Positions 1-10,900 of a DNA stretch of 64,000 nt are shown piece after piece (position 1 is the first letter of the stretch; every line of letters begins with the position of its first letter). Source of the stretch: Trogon surrucura (lineage: Eukaryota > Chordata > Aves > Trogoniformes > Trogonidae); the NCBI GenBank assembly GCA_020746105.1, contig CM036618.1, forward strand, positions 119,027,161 to 119,091,160, read 5' to 3'. The translations under genes and the position numbers were made by a program. Under the pieces are notes generated by a model. It did not search any database. It had not been told where the DNA came from and saw only the letters and a list, made by a program, of their open reading frames with translations.

Positions 1-97
1 CTTCCTGTCCGCCTCACATGTCACCCTTTGGGGACGCGCTCCCCACAGTTTAAGTCCATCTGCCTTCACCAACCTCAACCACACCGTGGTTTGGCAA

Positions 98-316
98 TCA
101 CAGAATCACAGAATCACAGAATGTCAGGGATTGGAAGGGACCTCGAAAGATCATCAAGGCCAATCCCCCTGCCAGAGCAGGAACGCCCAGATAATGCTAC
201 ACAGGAACGTGTCCAGGCAGCTCTTGAATGTCTCCAGAGAAGGAGACTCCACAACCTCCCTGGGCAGCCTGTGCCAGGGCTCTGTCACCCTCACTGAGAA
301 GAAGTTTCCTCTCTTG
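98..316 (-). mobile_element. CR1 LINE, 3' fragment (copy 1)
   Basis: This is the 3' end of a CR1 non-LTR retrotransposon in reverse orientation. It starts with three tandem copies of TCACAGAA, the reverse complement of the CR1 3' octamer tail. The CR1 3' UTR and the last part of the ORF2 frame follow. The match to the longer copy at 7195 is nearly base for base and stops around 312-316, so the copy is 5'-truncated, as is usual for CR1. Against the 7195 copy I count about four substitutions in roughly 186 aligned bases, which suggests a fairly young insertion. The reverse-strand frame across 154-348 is the eroded ORF2 end running into flanking DNA, not a host gene. Confidence 0.95.
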
Positions 317-3099
317 GCTACCAGGCACCTTAGAAGAACGTGGTCCATTCACCATCACTCTCACTGGCTGCTTACGGCCAGCAGGAGCCCACCCGCTGAA
401 GAAGTCTTTACTCAAACAGTGGAGTTTTGAGTCTGCTCCCAAGGTCTGAAGATGGACCGGGGTACGTGCCCTTCCTCCACGTGGGTTATGGGCATATTAG
501 TTCACTCCACGAGCCGATGGATATTTAACAAAGCCTTGCATCTCCACCAGCTTTGACAGCACAGCTTTGTACCTAAGAGCATGTGGTTACCTGCCCGTAA
601 GAGCAGTAACGGGGCAGAAAGGAGGTGGAAGAACAGCCATTCCCAGGTAGAGGGAGGGGCACCTCTCACCTCCCAGGGAACTGCTCTGACAGCGGGGTAA
701 TAAGAACTGGGAAGCGCTACCTCCTCTCTCTGTTGTTCTGGGTGGCCCAGGCTTTGCCAATGAGTGCGATCTGCCAGGTTGTGTCGATATCCATGGTCCT
801 ACACGTTAAATACCCACAGGTGACTGGATCAGTAGATACTTTGATACCACAAGCCTCCCTACAGCACGATGTGGCTTTCAACCTCTCAAATGACCACACC
901 ACCCTCTGCTCTCCAAGACGAGATGAGTTCTAAGACTGTGACGCTGTTACAAACACATTGCTTGTTTTCATTTAAAGTGCATTGTTTTTAACAGGCAAAC
1001 CGGCGCTGCGCTTTCATCCTTTTCTTCTGCAATTATGAAGATCAAAGCTTTTCTTTATGGATGAGGTCTGGGTTTTGTTTTTTTTTTTTTCCAAGAAGCT
1101 CGGGATGGATCTATGCTCATGTGACTCCAGAGCCTGAGGCTTTAGAAATCATCACAGGAATCTCACTAAACATCATGTGTTGACAGCGGTGCAAATAGCG
1201 AACATTCACTTGTCGAGCGAGATTGTGTATTAATTCAAGACCATCAAGAACCGCGACCGTATTTCTCTAAAAGGCAACAAGTCGGGGCGGACTAGCTGGG
1301 AGAGAGAGGGCTGAACAAGCAGGCATTGTTCCGACCTTGTCATCCCGCTGCTGGTGTGCTTCGGCGCGAGGAGTCCTCGTTGTACCTCTCCCATCCACCC
1401 CCCTCGCCTCGACGGATCCACCACAGCCACTAAGAGGCTTTTAAAACGTGGCACTAAGTTACAAAATGCCATTCCAGGTCTTTTTCTGACAGGTAATCCT
1501 CAGCTCCATCTATCCAGATGGAGTTAATTTGGCTGAGCTGTGCTGACCTGGGTGAAGGATTTTCAAATGTAAATGGTACAAACGCAACTTTCTCTGCCAA
1601 CAAAGTCGTCCTGTGTTACGATTTCCACCATCTCTCCCCCAAGCTTGCCTTATAAGGAGCGCGTTCCTTCTACTGGGATTCATTCTGTCATCAATCTACG
1701 TCTTCTTTCAACAATAAAAGAAATATGGAATGAGATTACCAGAATGGATGGCCTGGTGCAGACTAGAGAACACTTCTTTTTAATAGGGATTTAAATTTGA
1801 CATCAGTTAAATGTCTTGTGCCATCATGTCTCAGCTCTGTTATGTGGATTCTGGACCACGCTACCTACTTGGACATGAGTGCACTGCCCTGATTTAAGGC
1901 TTCTCCCCCGGCGACTCAGAGGAGTTGAAATGCCGTATCCTGATCCAGCGCTTGCTCGCTTGGCCGAGGCGGTGGCACGGGGTGGTGGAAACTCTTCCCA
2001 GGAGGGATGGGCGGCCGCTCTTTAGAGCTCGCCTACTCTGTCTGCCCGAGCCAGCTGGGACAGAAGGAAAACCAGGCGGGAAAGGAAAAGCGTTGCCTCC
2101 AGTACGTGGGCCAGGTTCTGCGCAGCACACCCTTGGCCCGCCTGGATTTCTTGTCTCCCTGATGCTCCCGGGAAACAGGGATATTCGCTTGAGTCATCCT
2201 CTCACAGAGGACAAGAAGGCCAATGAGTAAACGCTTCTTATCCCCAAAGTCACAGATTTTCCATTACCTAGGTTTAATTAAAAGGCTAATACTATGATTT
2301 TCTCATGTACCCAACTGCAAGAGAAACAGCCTTCGTCCAGCAGTGTCCATTCAAGACCCGAAGCTGTGAAGAGAAATGCTCCTACCCCTCCTTACACTAA
2401 AACTTATACGAATTGTTTTCCTTCAAAAAAATCAAACCTTTACTCTGAGACAAGTTTCTGGTACCGGGACTGTTTCTCTCGACTTGGAGGTACAGCCCAC
2501 TATATTTTGGCTGCTGTGCTTATCTCCAAAGAAATCACTCCGGGTAGCGGGAAACTAAATGCCGATTTAAAAATAATAATCTCCTCCCTAGCGAGAGGCA
2601 TATGTGTTAATTTTCACTGCTAACTATGTGCCTAATATCGCTGATCAAATCTTTGATTAAAATAACATTAGCAGCTGAGCCCGGGTGACAGAGGCGCAAC
2701 TGAGCAAGTTTGTTTCAGACTTATAATAATTCAGATTTCTTAAGTGCTTGGTAATAATACAGTACCCGAAGAGCTAATATTTGTTCAGTAAGGGCACGCA
2801 ACATGATTCTTTTATTTCCTGCCTCCCTCTCTCTCTCGCACGCAGCGATTGCTAGATACTAGGACATGTTTTTATTGTTTCTCAATAATATCAAGGCAGT
2901 ACCTAGAGTTTTCACGTTCTCATTGTGCACTTCATAAAGGAAGATTCTGCTCTTATTCAGAGAAGGCGATCACTGAACAGACAAAGGGGAAAAAAACATG
3001 GAATAAAAGGCTGGCAAGGAAATAAATGTACTCCTTAAAAATGTTAAATCATCTTCCAGTTATTTGTAATATGCACTCCAGTAATGTCGAGCAGCTATT
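317..3099. other. Single-copy DNA, no gene recognised
   Basis: No reading frame here resembles a known protein and no repeat family is recognisable. A 13-base T run lies at 1078-1090. The stretch at about 1890-2140 is richer in G+C and CpG and carries overlapping open frames on both strands, as composition alone would produce. The rest is AT-leaning unique sequence. Confidence 0.6.
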
Positions 3100-3280
3100 G
3101 CACCAGGTGCTGTATATTCATGGAGTAACAGATATTCCCCGTTCTAAAGAATTTATAGTACAAAAATAAGACAGGAGAGAAAAGACAGAGAGGAAATTAC
3201 TTGCCCAGCTTGGCGGCAGGGCTGGGAATTCACCAGCTCACTTGTGAGATGATTCCCAAGCCAAGCTGCTGGGCCATACA
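3100..3280 (+). repeat. Ancient amniote interspersed repeat, probable LINE/SINE 3' relic
   Basis: The block runs through a CACCAGGTGCTGTA start, a segment resembling 'agagtttatagtctaa', an 'acagagaggaaattacttgccca' segment and GGCAGGGCTGGGAATTC. This order resembles old amniote repeats of the L2/L3/MIR type, which are common in turtles and crocodiles and eroded in birds. It is strongly diverged and has no open frame. The family assignment is from memory of the consensus pattern, so the class is uncertain, though a repeat origin seems likely. Confidence 0.5.
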
Positions 3281-5308
3281 GTGTAATTCACCGGCAACTG
3301 CAACTTCTAGGTCTTGTTTTTGACACATGAGGAGAAGGTGTGTGCACAACAGCAATACAGACATATGAGAGAAGGGAAAGAGAACACAGGATATTCTATC
3401 TCTGCTTCTAAGAGTCACTGGAGGCTGCATGGCAGACTGGGAATTTGATGCGAGGCTTGAACGGAAGGAGGGACAGGGCTTTGCTGGCAGACCCGGAGAA
3501 TATAAATTAGGTATGAGAACTGATGGCAAAACATCTTATCCTTTGGCCTGTTATTTTCTCTTCGAGAGAAAGGGCAGGACCTTCCATTGAGCCTTTCTTA
3601 CTCCACAGAATCCCTCGCTCTTACCCTAAACTGGGAAGGAGTCCTCCTGCAACACGGTTTTTCAGCCTTAGTGACCCTCTCCTCTCTGCTGGCTTTGGTG
3701 AGAAGAGCTGTGTTCAAGACCAAATAAAAGGATTCAAGGCCAGGTATTACATCGTCAAAGACCAGTGCAAAACCAACACAACCAGGCAAATCAGAGGCAG
3801 ACACCTGAACTTTTCTGTGAGCCTTTGTTGAACATTTTTGTTGAACTTTTCTGTGAGCCTCACACGTTGCTCTCAGGACACGCCCAGTTTAAGTTCACCA
3901 CCACAAGAAGCCACCAGGGCTGCGCTTCCACAAAATATTTGGGCAGCTCTCTCAAAACAAGATCCCTCTAAGATTCCTCAGACTGGGCACACGAGATGGA
4001 ATGTCCCAGTACGTTCTCTTTGGGGTGACTTGTCCAGTTTTCCATCCCAGCTTCGCTCGTTAGTGTTGTTTTCATTAGAACCAAGAACATTTCTCAGTCA
4101 AAAAATTGGGCGAAAATTACAGCCACGCAAATACCGCTGAGGAAAACGGACTGCGTTGGTCCAGCATCCCTCAGCAGCTGCTCATCTATCCTCCCCCAAA
4201 GAAACTTGCGCTTTTTAATAATAAAATCTCTCTTGGTACAAGGGAATGCTTTAGATGTCTAAATATAACACACTGCAGGTCTGGGTGGAGTCACATTAAA
4301 AGACAGGGCCGTGCCTAATGCTATAAGAAAAAACTGGCTCAGCAAAAACAAAAAAAAATAATATTACAACTCTTGGAAAAAAAAGACAGAACAGCCTGAG
4401 GCTTTAACATGGCCCTGACTTGTATTAAATCTATAAATTGACATTGTATACCTACAGAATACATGTATATAAATTCTTGCTGCTATTTTCCCAGTTCTGG
4501 AATTCAGGGTGGCGTTTTGGGGAAAATCCTGAGCTGATGACATCAGAAGACACCTGAAAATCCCAACCATGCAGACCACAGGGACCATATGACAACAGAT
4601 AACTTGCAAAAGGTATTCTTTATCCCTAAAAATGGCAGAACTTGCAGGAATGAGGTAACGATCTTTGAGTCCTTTGCTTGCAAGAGCAATAGATCTACGG
4701 AGGTACAGCCCGCACGGCTTCAAAATGACTGAGGGAAAGGTGGAAAAGTATCTCAAGTTCTTACACCGTTCTGACGGAGCTGGAAAGTCTGACCCCAACG
4801 GCGTTAGAGGGCAAGGAGCTCATCAGACACCAGCAAGCCCCTAAACCCACAGCCAATTCAGCGGCAGGTCTGAAAGGTGAGGTGGTAATTAGAGCTTGAA
4901 GACCGAGTATAGAACAAAGTTCTCGGAAAATGTTCCATCTACCTGCCTCCTCGCTCACTTGCACTACTTATTATTACTTACACTGGTAGCTTAATTCCTT
5001 GGGCTGTTAGAGAAACTGGTTGTCTGCTGAATTTTAATGGCATTCAAGAGGCAACCACGATCTTGGAGAAGAGAACTGTGTTCCGCAGGAAAATTTCACC
5101 TTCTGCTTTTGAAGCCCGTGGTAATATTCCTATTACACGAAGTGTATTCTTTTATTCTCCATATCAACGAGTAAAAACCCTCCTTTAAATCCAGCCCTTT
5201 CTAATTGCTGAAGGCTGTAACAAATGCAACACGCCATGGTCTAGTCCGGCATTTATAGTGAGTGTCCACACGCTTGGGCATTCAGAGAGATTTCTTCTTC
5301 AGACAAAT
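3281..5308. other. Single-copy DNA with a short tandem duplication
   Basis: No gene is recognised. A 19-base block (TGAACTTTTCTGTGAGCCT) occurs at 3806-3824 and again at 3842-3860, so a 36-base tandem duplication is visible. The longest frame, on the reverse strand over 4364-4798, has no recognisable domain or compositional sign of coding and is taken as chance. Confidence 0.6.
3806..3860 (+). repeat. Short tandem duplication, 36-base period
   Basis: Two identical 19-base copies lie 36 bases apart. The linker contains a further TTGTTGAAC echo, consistent with local slippage or duplication. No function is implied. Confidence 0.85.
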
Positions 5309-5334
5309 ACACACACACACACACACATATATAT
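5309..5334 (+). repeat. (AC)n/(AT)n microsatellite
   Basis: About nine AC units pass directly into AT units and an AT-rich tail. It is a compound dinucleotide repeat, likely to vary in length. Confidence 0.95.
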
Positions 5335-5909
5335 TTATAAATATATTTAGGCACAGGGCTGTATTTATAATATAAAACTATTGCTTCCCTTTTAATACCC
5401 AGCTCATGAATAATTTGGGAAGACTGAGGTATTTTCTTCTGCATTACAAGACTTAATTGTTTGGCTTCCTCATTTATCTTTGGCTCCGATTTGCAATATA
5501 TGCCTTTGCACAGCTTCTAACATTTCTTTTGTCCCTTTCCCATAACGTTTTATTTCTCTCCCACTGATTATTTATCTCTGTAATTTCAAGCTGTATTATT
5601 TAATGCTACAAGCTATAAAGTGTTTGGAGATGCCATTTGTATGAAAGATGCGCAAAACAGAACTGTAAGAACCGTATTGCCCTGTGACTCCAAGTCCTTC
5701 ATGTGTACAGAACATACCATTTCCACAATCAGAGCACGACCATCTGTTCCATATCAATATATTGTTTATTTTTTCAGGATATCAAACTGTACATGCTTTG
5801 AAATATATAGAAACAGAAGTACTTTTTTTTTTTTTTTTCCTGCTGAAATGTTTGATCTTTAGTGTCTTAAACTAACAGGAAGCAGAAAAAGCTTCTGCTC
5901 AAGTAGCAA

Positions 5910-5925
5910 CAGTGACCTCTAGTGT
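5910..5925 (-). promoter_or_regulatory. CTCF-like binding motif (candidate)
   Basis: Read on the minus strand the bases are ACACTAGAGGTCACTG. This agrees with the common CTCF core CCACTAGAGGGCGCTG at 13 of 16 positions by eye, including the central CTAGAGG block. Three mismatches, two of them in the G-rich/CpG part, keep this a candidate only. Confidence 0.25.
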
Positions 5926-6179
5926 GTTTTTAGAATTTCTTCCATTGAATTTACACCCATTGTTCCTTTAACCTTTAGGGCATTATTTAAGAACAATTTT
6001 CCGGATAGTATTTGGACTAATTTTCTTATTGACTCTAGTCTATACCAGAACGTGATTCCTGGGCGATCTTCTTTTATCCTCCTAATCTATGGTAAAGTAA
6101 GTGTGTCTTCATTAATGACTGTAATTATCGTATATAAAGTTGTCATTTAAATGAGCAATCATTTCTCCCGCGCGCACAT

Positions 6180-6196
6180 CCACACACACACACACA
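6180..6196 (+). repeat. (CA)8 microsatellite
   Basis: Eight uninterrupted CA units follow a CG/CA-rich lead-in (cccgcgcgcacat). Confidence 0.95.
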
Positions 6197-7194
6197 GACT
6201 GAGCTGTATTTGTAGCAGGAACTGAAATTTGGCTAAATACCCTATCCTACTTAGCTTCAAGCGGTAAACATGAGGAGCACAGATCGCATTGGTTGACAGA
6301 GTTTGTCAGCCAAGGCCACAGTTGGGTTTTTTCCCTCCCTGCTTGGTTCTTTTTTTTTTATTTTTTTTACCCATACCAGTCTGCATCACACGCAGATTGT
6401 CTTTCGAATGAGGAATGTTGCAGGAACACTCCATCGTGCACACAACTGTTAAACTGGCACTGCTGTCGCTAAGCCGATGTCAGCACTTCCAATCTAAGCT
6501 GCTATTTTCAGGAGTTTAAAATTCAAGTTACATGAGCCGTGATGTACTGGCACTTTATGCACGTGGCCCGGCAGGGAAGAAGGGTTATTCTGAACTAGAG
6601 AAGCATGTGCTGGCGTGCTGGGAGGATTTTTTGCGCGTGCATGCGGGTGTCTGGGCATTAACACGTTTTGGGGGAGCGCTGCAGATTTTCAAGCCTGGCC
6701 ACCGAGTCCCGTTAAACTTTTAGAAAAGCAAATAAAATACCCACTTACAACATCTAACTTTCCCCCTCCTTCGACGAATGTCAGCCTTTCCTTCTAACAA
6801 AATGTTTCCCCAAGCTTTTTTAAGATTTAAGATTTTTAAGAAGAAAAGTGAATTGTTGATGAAGCGGGTTAAGTCCAGTAGTCATCAGATGAAAGTCCTT
6901 GCAGGTTAAAGAGAACAGAATGAGGGATATATTTTAAAAGCAAAGTATCTCCAGGCTGCCTGTGTACTGGTGAACAAAACTACGGGCACGGAGAGTAACG
7001 GAGCCCACTTACCTGCTAACAGGAACCTACACTCTGCGTCCCTAAATGATGCGCACCAATATTTTAAAGCACGACCCTGGTTTTATTCATCCTTCCGCAC
7101 CCCCATGGAAGCCCCTTCCCTGTAACGCTTCGCCTGAGCCCCAGGTTCACTCCACGCACACTTAAACTGAAGCGATGGATCTCAGGGCACCATT

Positions 7195-7917
7195 TCACAG
7201 AATCACAGAATGTCAGGGATTGGAAGGGACCTCGAAAGATCATCAAGTCCAATCCCCCTGCCAGAGCAGGAACGCCCAGATAATGCTACACAGGAACGTG
7301 TCCAGGCGGGTCTTGAATGTCTCCAGAGAAGGAGACTCCACAACCTCCCTGGGCAGCCTGTGCCAGGGCTCCGTCACCCTCACTGAGAAGAAGTTTCTTC
7401 TCGAGTTTAAGCGGAACCTCTTACGTCCCAGTTTCAGCCCATTACCCCTTGTCCTATCAGTGGTTGTCACCGAGAAGAGCCTGGCTCCATCCTCGTGACA
7501 CTCACCCTTTACATATTTGTAAACATTAATGAGGTCACCCCTCAGTCTCCTCTTCTCCAAACTAAAGAGTCCCAGCTCCCTCAGCCTTTTCTCATAAGGG
7601 AGATGCTCCACTCCCTTCATCATCCCAGTTGCCCTGTGCTGGACTCTCTCCAGCAGTTCCCTGTCTTTCTTGAACTGAGGGGCCCAGAACTGGACACAAT
7701 ATTCCAGATGGGGTCTCACCAGGGCAGAGTAGAGGGGAAGGAGAACCTCTCTCGACCTACTAACCACCCCCCTTCTAACACACCCCAGGATGCCATTGGC
7801 CTTCCTGGCCACAAGGGCACAGTGCTGGCTCATGGCCATCCTGCTGTCCACCAAGACTCCCAGGTCCCTTTCCCCTACACTGCTCTCTAATAAGTCATTC
7901 CCCAACTTACACTGGGT
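7195..7917 (-). mobile_element. CR1 LINE, 5'-truncated (copy 2, longest)
   Basis: This is a CR1 non-LTR retrotransposon in reverse orientation. The element's 3' end is at 7195, where two TCACAGAA units mark the octamer tail. The 3' UTR follows, then the C-terminal ORF2 coding region up to about 7917, where similarity to the CR1 frame stops. CR1 copies normally lose their 5' ends by incomplete reverse transcription, so the missing endonuclease and most of the reverse transcriptase is expected. No target-site duplication is evident, which is typical of CR1. The open ORF2 tail and close match to copies at 98, 19698 and 56447 suggest a comparatively recent insertion. Confidence 0.97.
7243..7905 (-). 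pseudogene. CR1 ORF2 C-terminal fragment (open frame)
   Basis: About 220 codons stay open and end at TGA (7243-7245). The peptide has the hallmark CR1 ORF2 C-terminal blocks: [75 protein letters not shown] and [17 protein letters not shown]-like [18 protein letters not shown]. These lie downstream of the reverse-transcriptase catalytic core. The endonuclease and the catalytic aspartates are absent because the copy is truncated, so no active enzyme is encoded. The frame has no ATG at its left edge (it begins at a TTG and continues upstream as TQCK), as expected for a fragment of a longer protein. Confidence 0.93.
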
Positions 7918-10900
7918 TTACGTGCCTGGCGGAGGACGCATCCTCAGCGGGCTTGCTGTGCCTCGTACTTTACATCACCAGTGAAAGAACATCTCCCTTG
8001 CATTTGTTTCAGAGGCAGAGATCCTCATGATCTATCAAATCCTAAGTGGTTTTTGAGAAGATGACAAACCGGGACCCCATCTTTCAGTCACGGTGCTGAA
8101 TTTTTAATTTTCCTTCCCACAAATTTGTGAATTAGAGACGGTGATGGCCTTGATTTGATCCCTCTGGCTTTTCTCAAGAAGTGACAGCACCCCGATGCCA
8201 TTTTTTATTTTAATTTAAGGGTGCCTGCATCCATTCAAGGAAAGGGAGGAAAAGCTTTGCTCACATTTTTAGATGAACAAATGAGTTTAAGAAATCCAGG
8301 AAAAAAAAGATGTAAAAGTGATTATGACATGTAAATCTTCAACACACTGCTGACTGCACTGCTGTGGAGGAGGAAAGTCGGGTCTCTGCTTGGCTAATGG
8401 AAGGGCAAAAGAGCAATAAGGAAAAAAATACAGTTGCAGAAGTCCCAGACAGATCTCATGAAGGGCTTGCACCCACATTCCTTGCACACCTTGACTCGCA
8501 CTGACGAAAATTGGGGCTTGGTGGTGACAAAAAGAAAAATCGAGGATTCCAGCAGCACTGCACCTGCAGCCTCACAGCGGGGCGGGAGCAAAATGCCACC
8601 CTGTTTCCAGGGGCTGGCAGGCAAAACGTTTTCTGACCCCTGGGAAATACAAGTGGGACACCGTGGCTCTGGCATTTTGGGGGAACGAGGGCGTTTTGTG
8701 CCTGGCCAACCTCGGGATGGCCCAAGGAAGAAGATGGGAAGGAGGTGGCCAAAGCTAAGAACAGGAACCTTTCCTAAAATATGGGGTGAGACCAATAGGT
8801 CCAGGAGCCCTGACCACAGACCCATCGTCACGTCGGGTCTCATTCAGAGCGTGTTCCCCAAACGTGGAGTTGTTACTGCTCCTGCCCCCTGTTCACTCCC
8901 TGAGAACCTGCTTCATCAGAGAACATCCTGCTTTCAGGCTGGTTCCTCCTCTCCAGCTAAACAAAACCCCGTACCAGGCTGAACAACACTGCCTAACAAA
9001 TGTGTATTTCTCCTAACAGCAAAGCTCAGCTCCTCGAGTTTTCAGAGCTTTTCTTCTTTTCCCCTTACCCAGTCTGTAAACAGCATAAATTAGTAATCAA
9101 AAAAGATACAGCCCTCTGAATCTTTTATGACGGTGTGAGCGAAAGAGAAATTTGCAGACCAAAGGCTCTAATACACACATATTTGTAAAGGTCTCCTTTG
9201 TTTAAAGGGAAGAGTGGAAAGGCTGGAGGCTTGTCCCTCCCCTCACCTGCTCTTTGTGAGTTAATTACAATCTGAATGAGCCGCCTTGTCTCAGGGTCTT
9301 TCTTCAGGGCACTTTCTTGCACAATCCCACAGATCTGCATCAATTATCTACAAAAATCCCTTTTATTACTTAGTTTTAAAATACCTGCTTGCAAGGAAGT
9401 TATGCTGCCAATAACCTGAGATGCTGCTGGAGCACAGACTGAGCACATGATTCTTAATCCTTCTCTTTTTGCTCTTCTCTCAGAGTGAGCAAACACACAC
9501 GCATGTGCGCGTACCCTGTAAATCTGCCACGTGTACTGGAGCAGGCAGATTTATACAAGACCTCTTGCAGCAGAAGAGTGGAAGGAGCCCACGCTGCACA
9601 CTAATAGCTACGTATCTGGCCTTTCTTCCCCCAGTACAAGAAGTTTGGAGTGACTGTTGGAACTTTGCTGAAAGCAAAGACGTATGCCAACCCCTGAAAT
9701 ACGACGTCCTCCGTGGAGATGGCAACTCCCTCGGATTGCAGAGACCTGTGCGTCTCAGCTGGACTGAATGAAGCTCGTGGTTTCGGGCCACTTCCAGCAG
9801 AAGGGCTGCTCTGCTTCAGCCTGAGAGCCCTCAGCCTGGTACCTGCCTCTGGCACGCTTCAGTAATAGAAACGCAGGTTAAAAAGGGGCAAGGGAAGCAT
9901 GATCCTCTCCCGGTTACAGTGTCCTGCCTCCTAAAATCAATGGCTCCAGGATTTCCCGACCTGAAGGTTCCACCTACTTCATTAATAATCCCCAATTAAC
10001 CCCTTCTAATAAAGTAGCCTAATCCCATTATTTTATTTATTTTGGATCATTTTATTCCTCAGGTCTCTTCAGCATCCTGTACCGATGAGTAGGACAATTT
10101 CATTATGTGCTGTTTGAAAAAGCACTTCCTTTTGGTCTCGGTTTTTTTTTGAGCCCCTGCTTTGACCATTTCTTGGTTTTGTATCTTTTTCTTTCTAGGC
10201 TGAATGAGCCACGGGGCTCTGTGGAACCAGCAAAGCCCACATGCAGCAGTGGGACAGGAGTAACTTCAAGTCTTCCCAGACACAAACTGCAGAAGGTGTT
10301 GGTGTCAGAGAGATGCTTTAACCACTAAGCACAGGTCCTGCAATCGCTGCCAGCTTCCAGAATTACAACAGAACCCTGACTTGTAAAAATTTCCATCATA
10401 TCCCTGCTCACAAAAGCTAAAGAGTGCAACGGTGCTGACCTACCACAGCCCCAGTTACACAAAAGCACAACCTTTGTGGATGGGGGGAGGAAACGAAACA
10501 AGAGTAGAAAGTAAAATAAAACCAGTCTAATTTGCACACGTTTGTGCCCCAGTTCACAAAGAGGCGAAGAGGTGCTTCCCTAGCTTAAAAGAAATGAAGC
10601 CACCGTACCTGGGTTCAGGTCCACGAGCACAAACACCAGCTTCAGGGAAAAATACTGGCAAATACGGACGCGCGTTTGGAGTTTAGAAGCAGTGTCCATG
10701 ACACTGCTGAACAAAGCCAGATACACGTGTGAGAGAAGAGAAGCATCCTCCCTGCTAAGGACGTGCAAGTCCGCTGCAGAGGGAGCGATGCTTTTCCCAA
10801 GCATCTCTGAGAGAAGTTCTGGCAGTGACAGCATCTGACCTTCGAGAGCTTCCCTCGACATCAGCCTTTTTATGCTTTTTAAAGGTGGGACGAAATTCAC

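Larger units (their letters stand above)
5335..7194. other. Single-copy DNA between microsatellite and CR1 copy 2
   Basis: No gene is recognised. It holds a 16-base T run (5823-5838), a CTCF-like motif (5910-5925), a (CA)8 repeat (6180-6196) and T-rich stretches near 6350-6370. All reading frames are short and unlike known proteins. Confidence 0.6.

Noticed and set aside
4364-4798. 144-codon reverse-strand frame
   Set aside because: No recognisable motif, runs out of a poly-A-like tract, and has no supporting splice or promoter context.
8394-8982. Long overlapping frames on both strands (182 and 149 codons)
   Set aside because: No domain or family resemblance; openness on both strands over the same GC-rich bases points to composition rather than coding.
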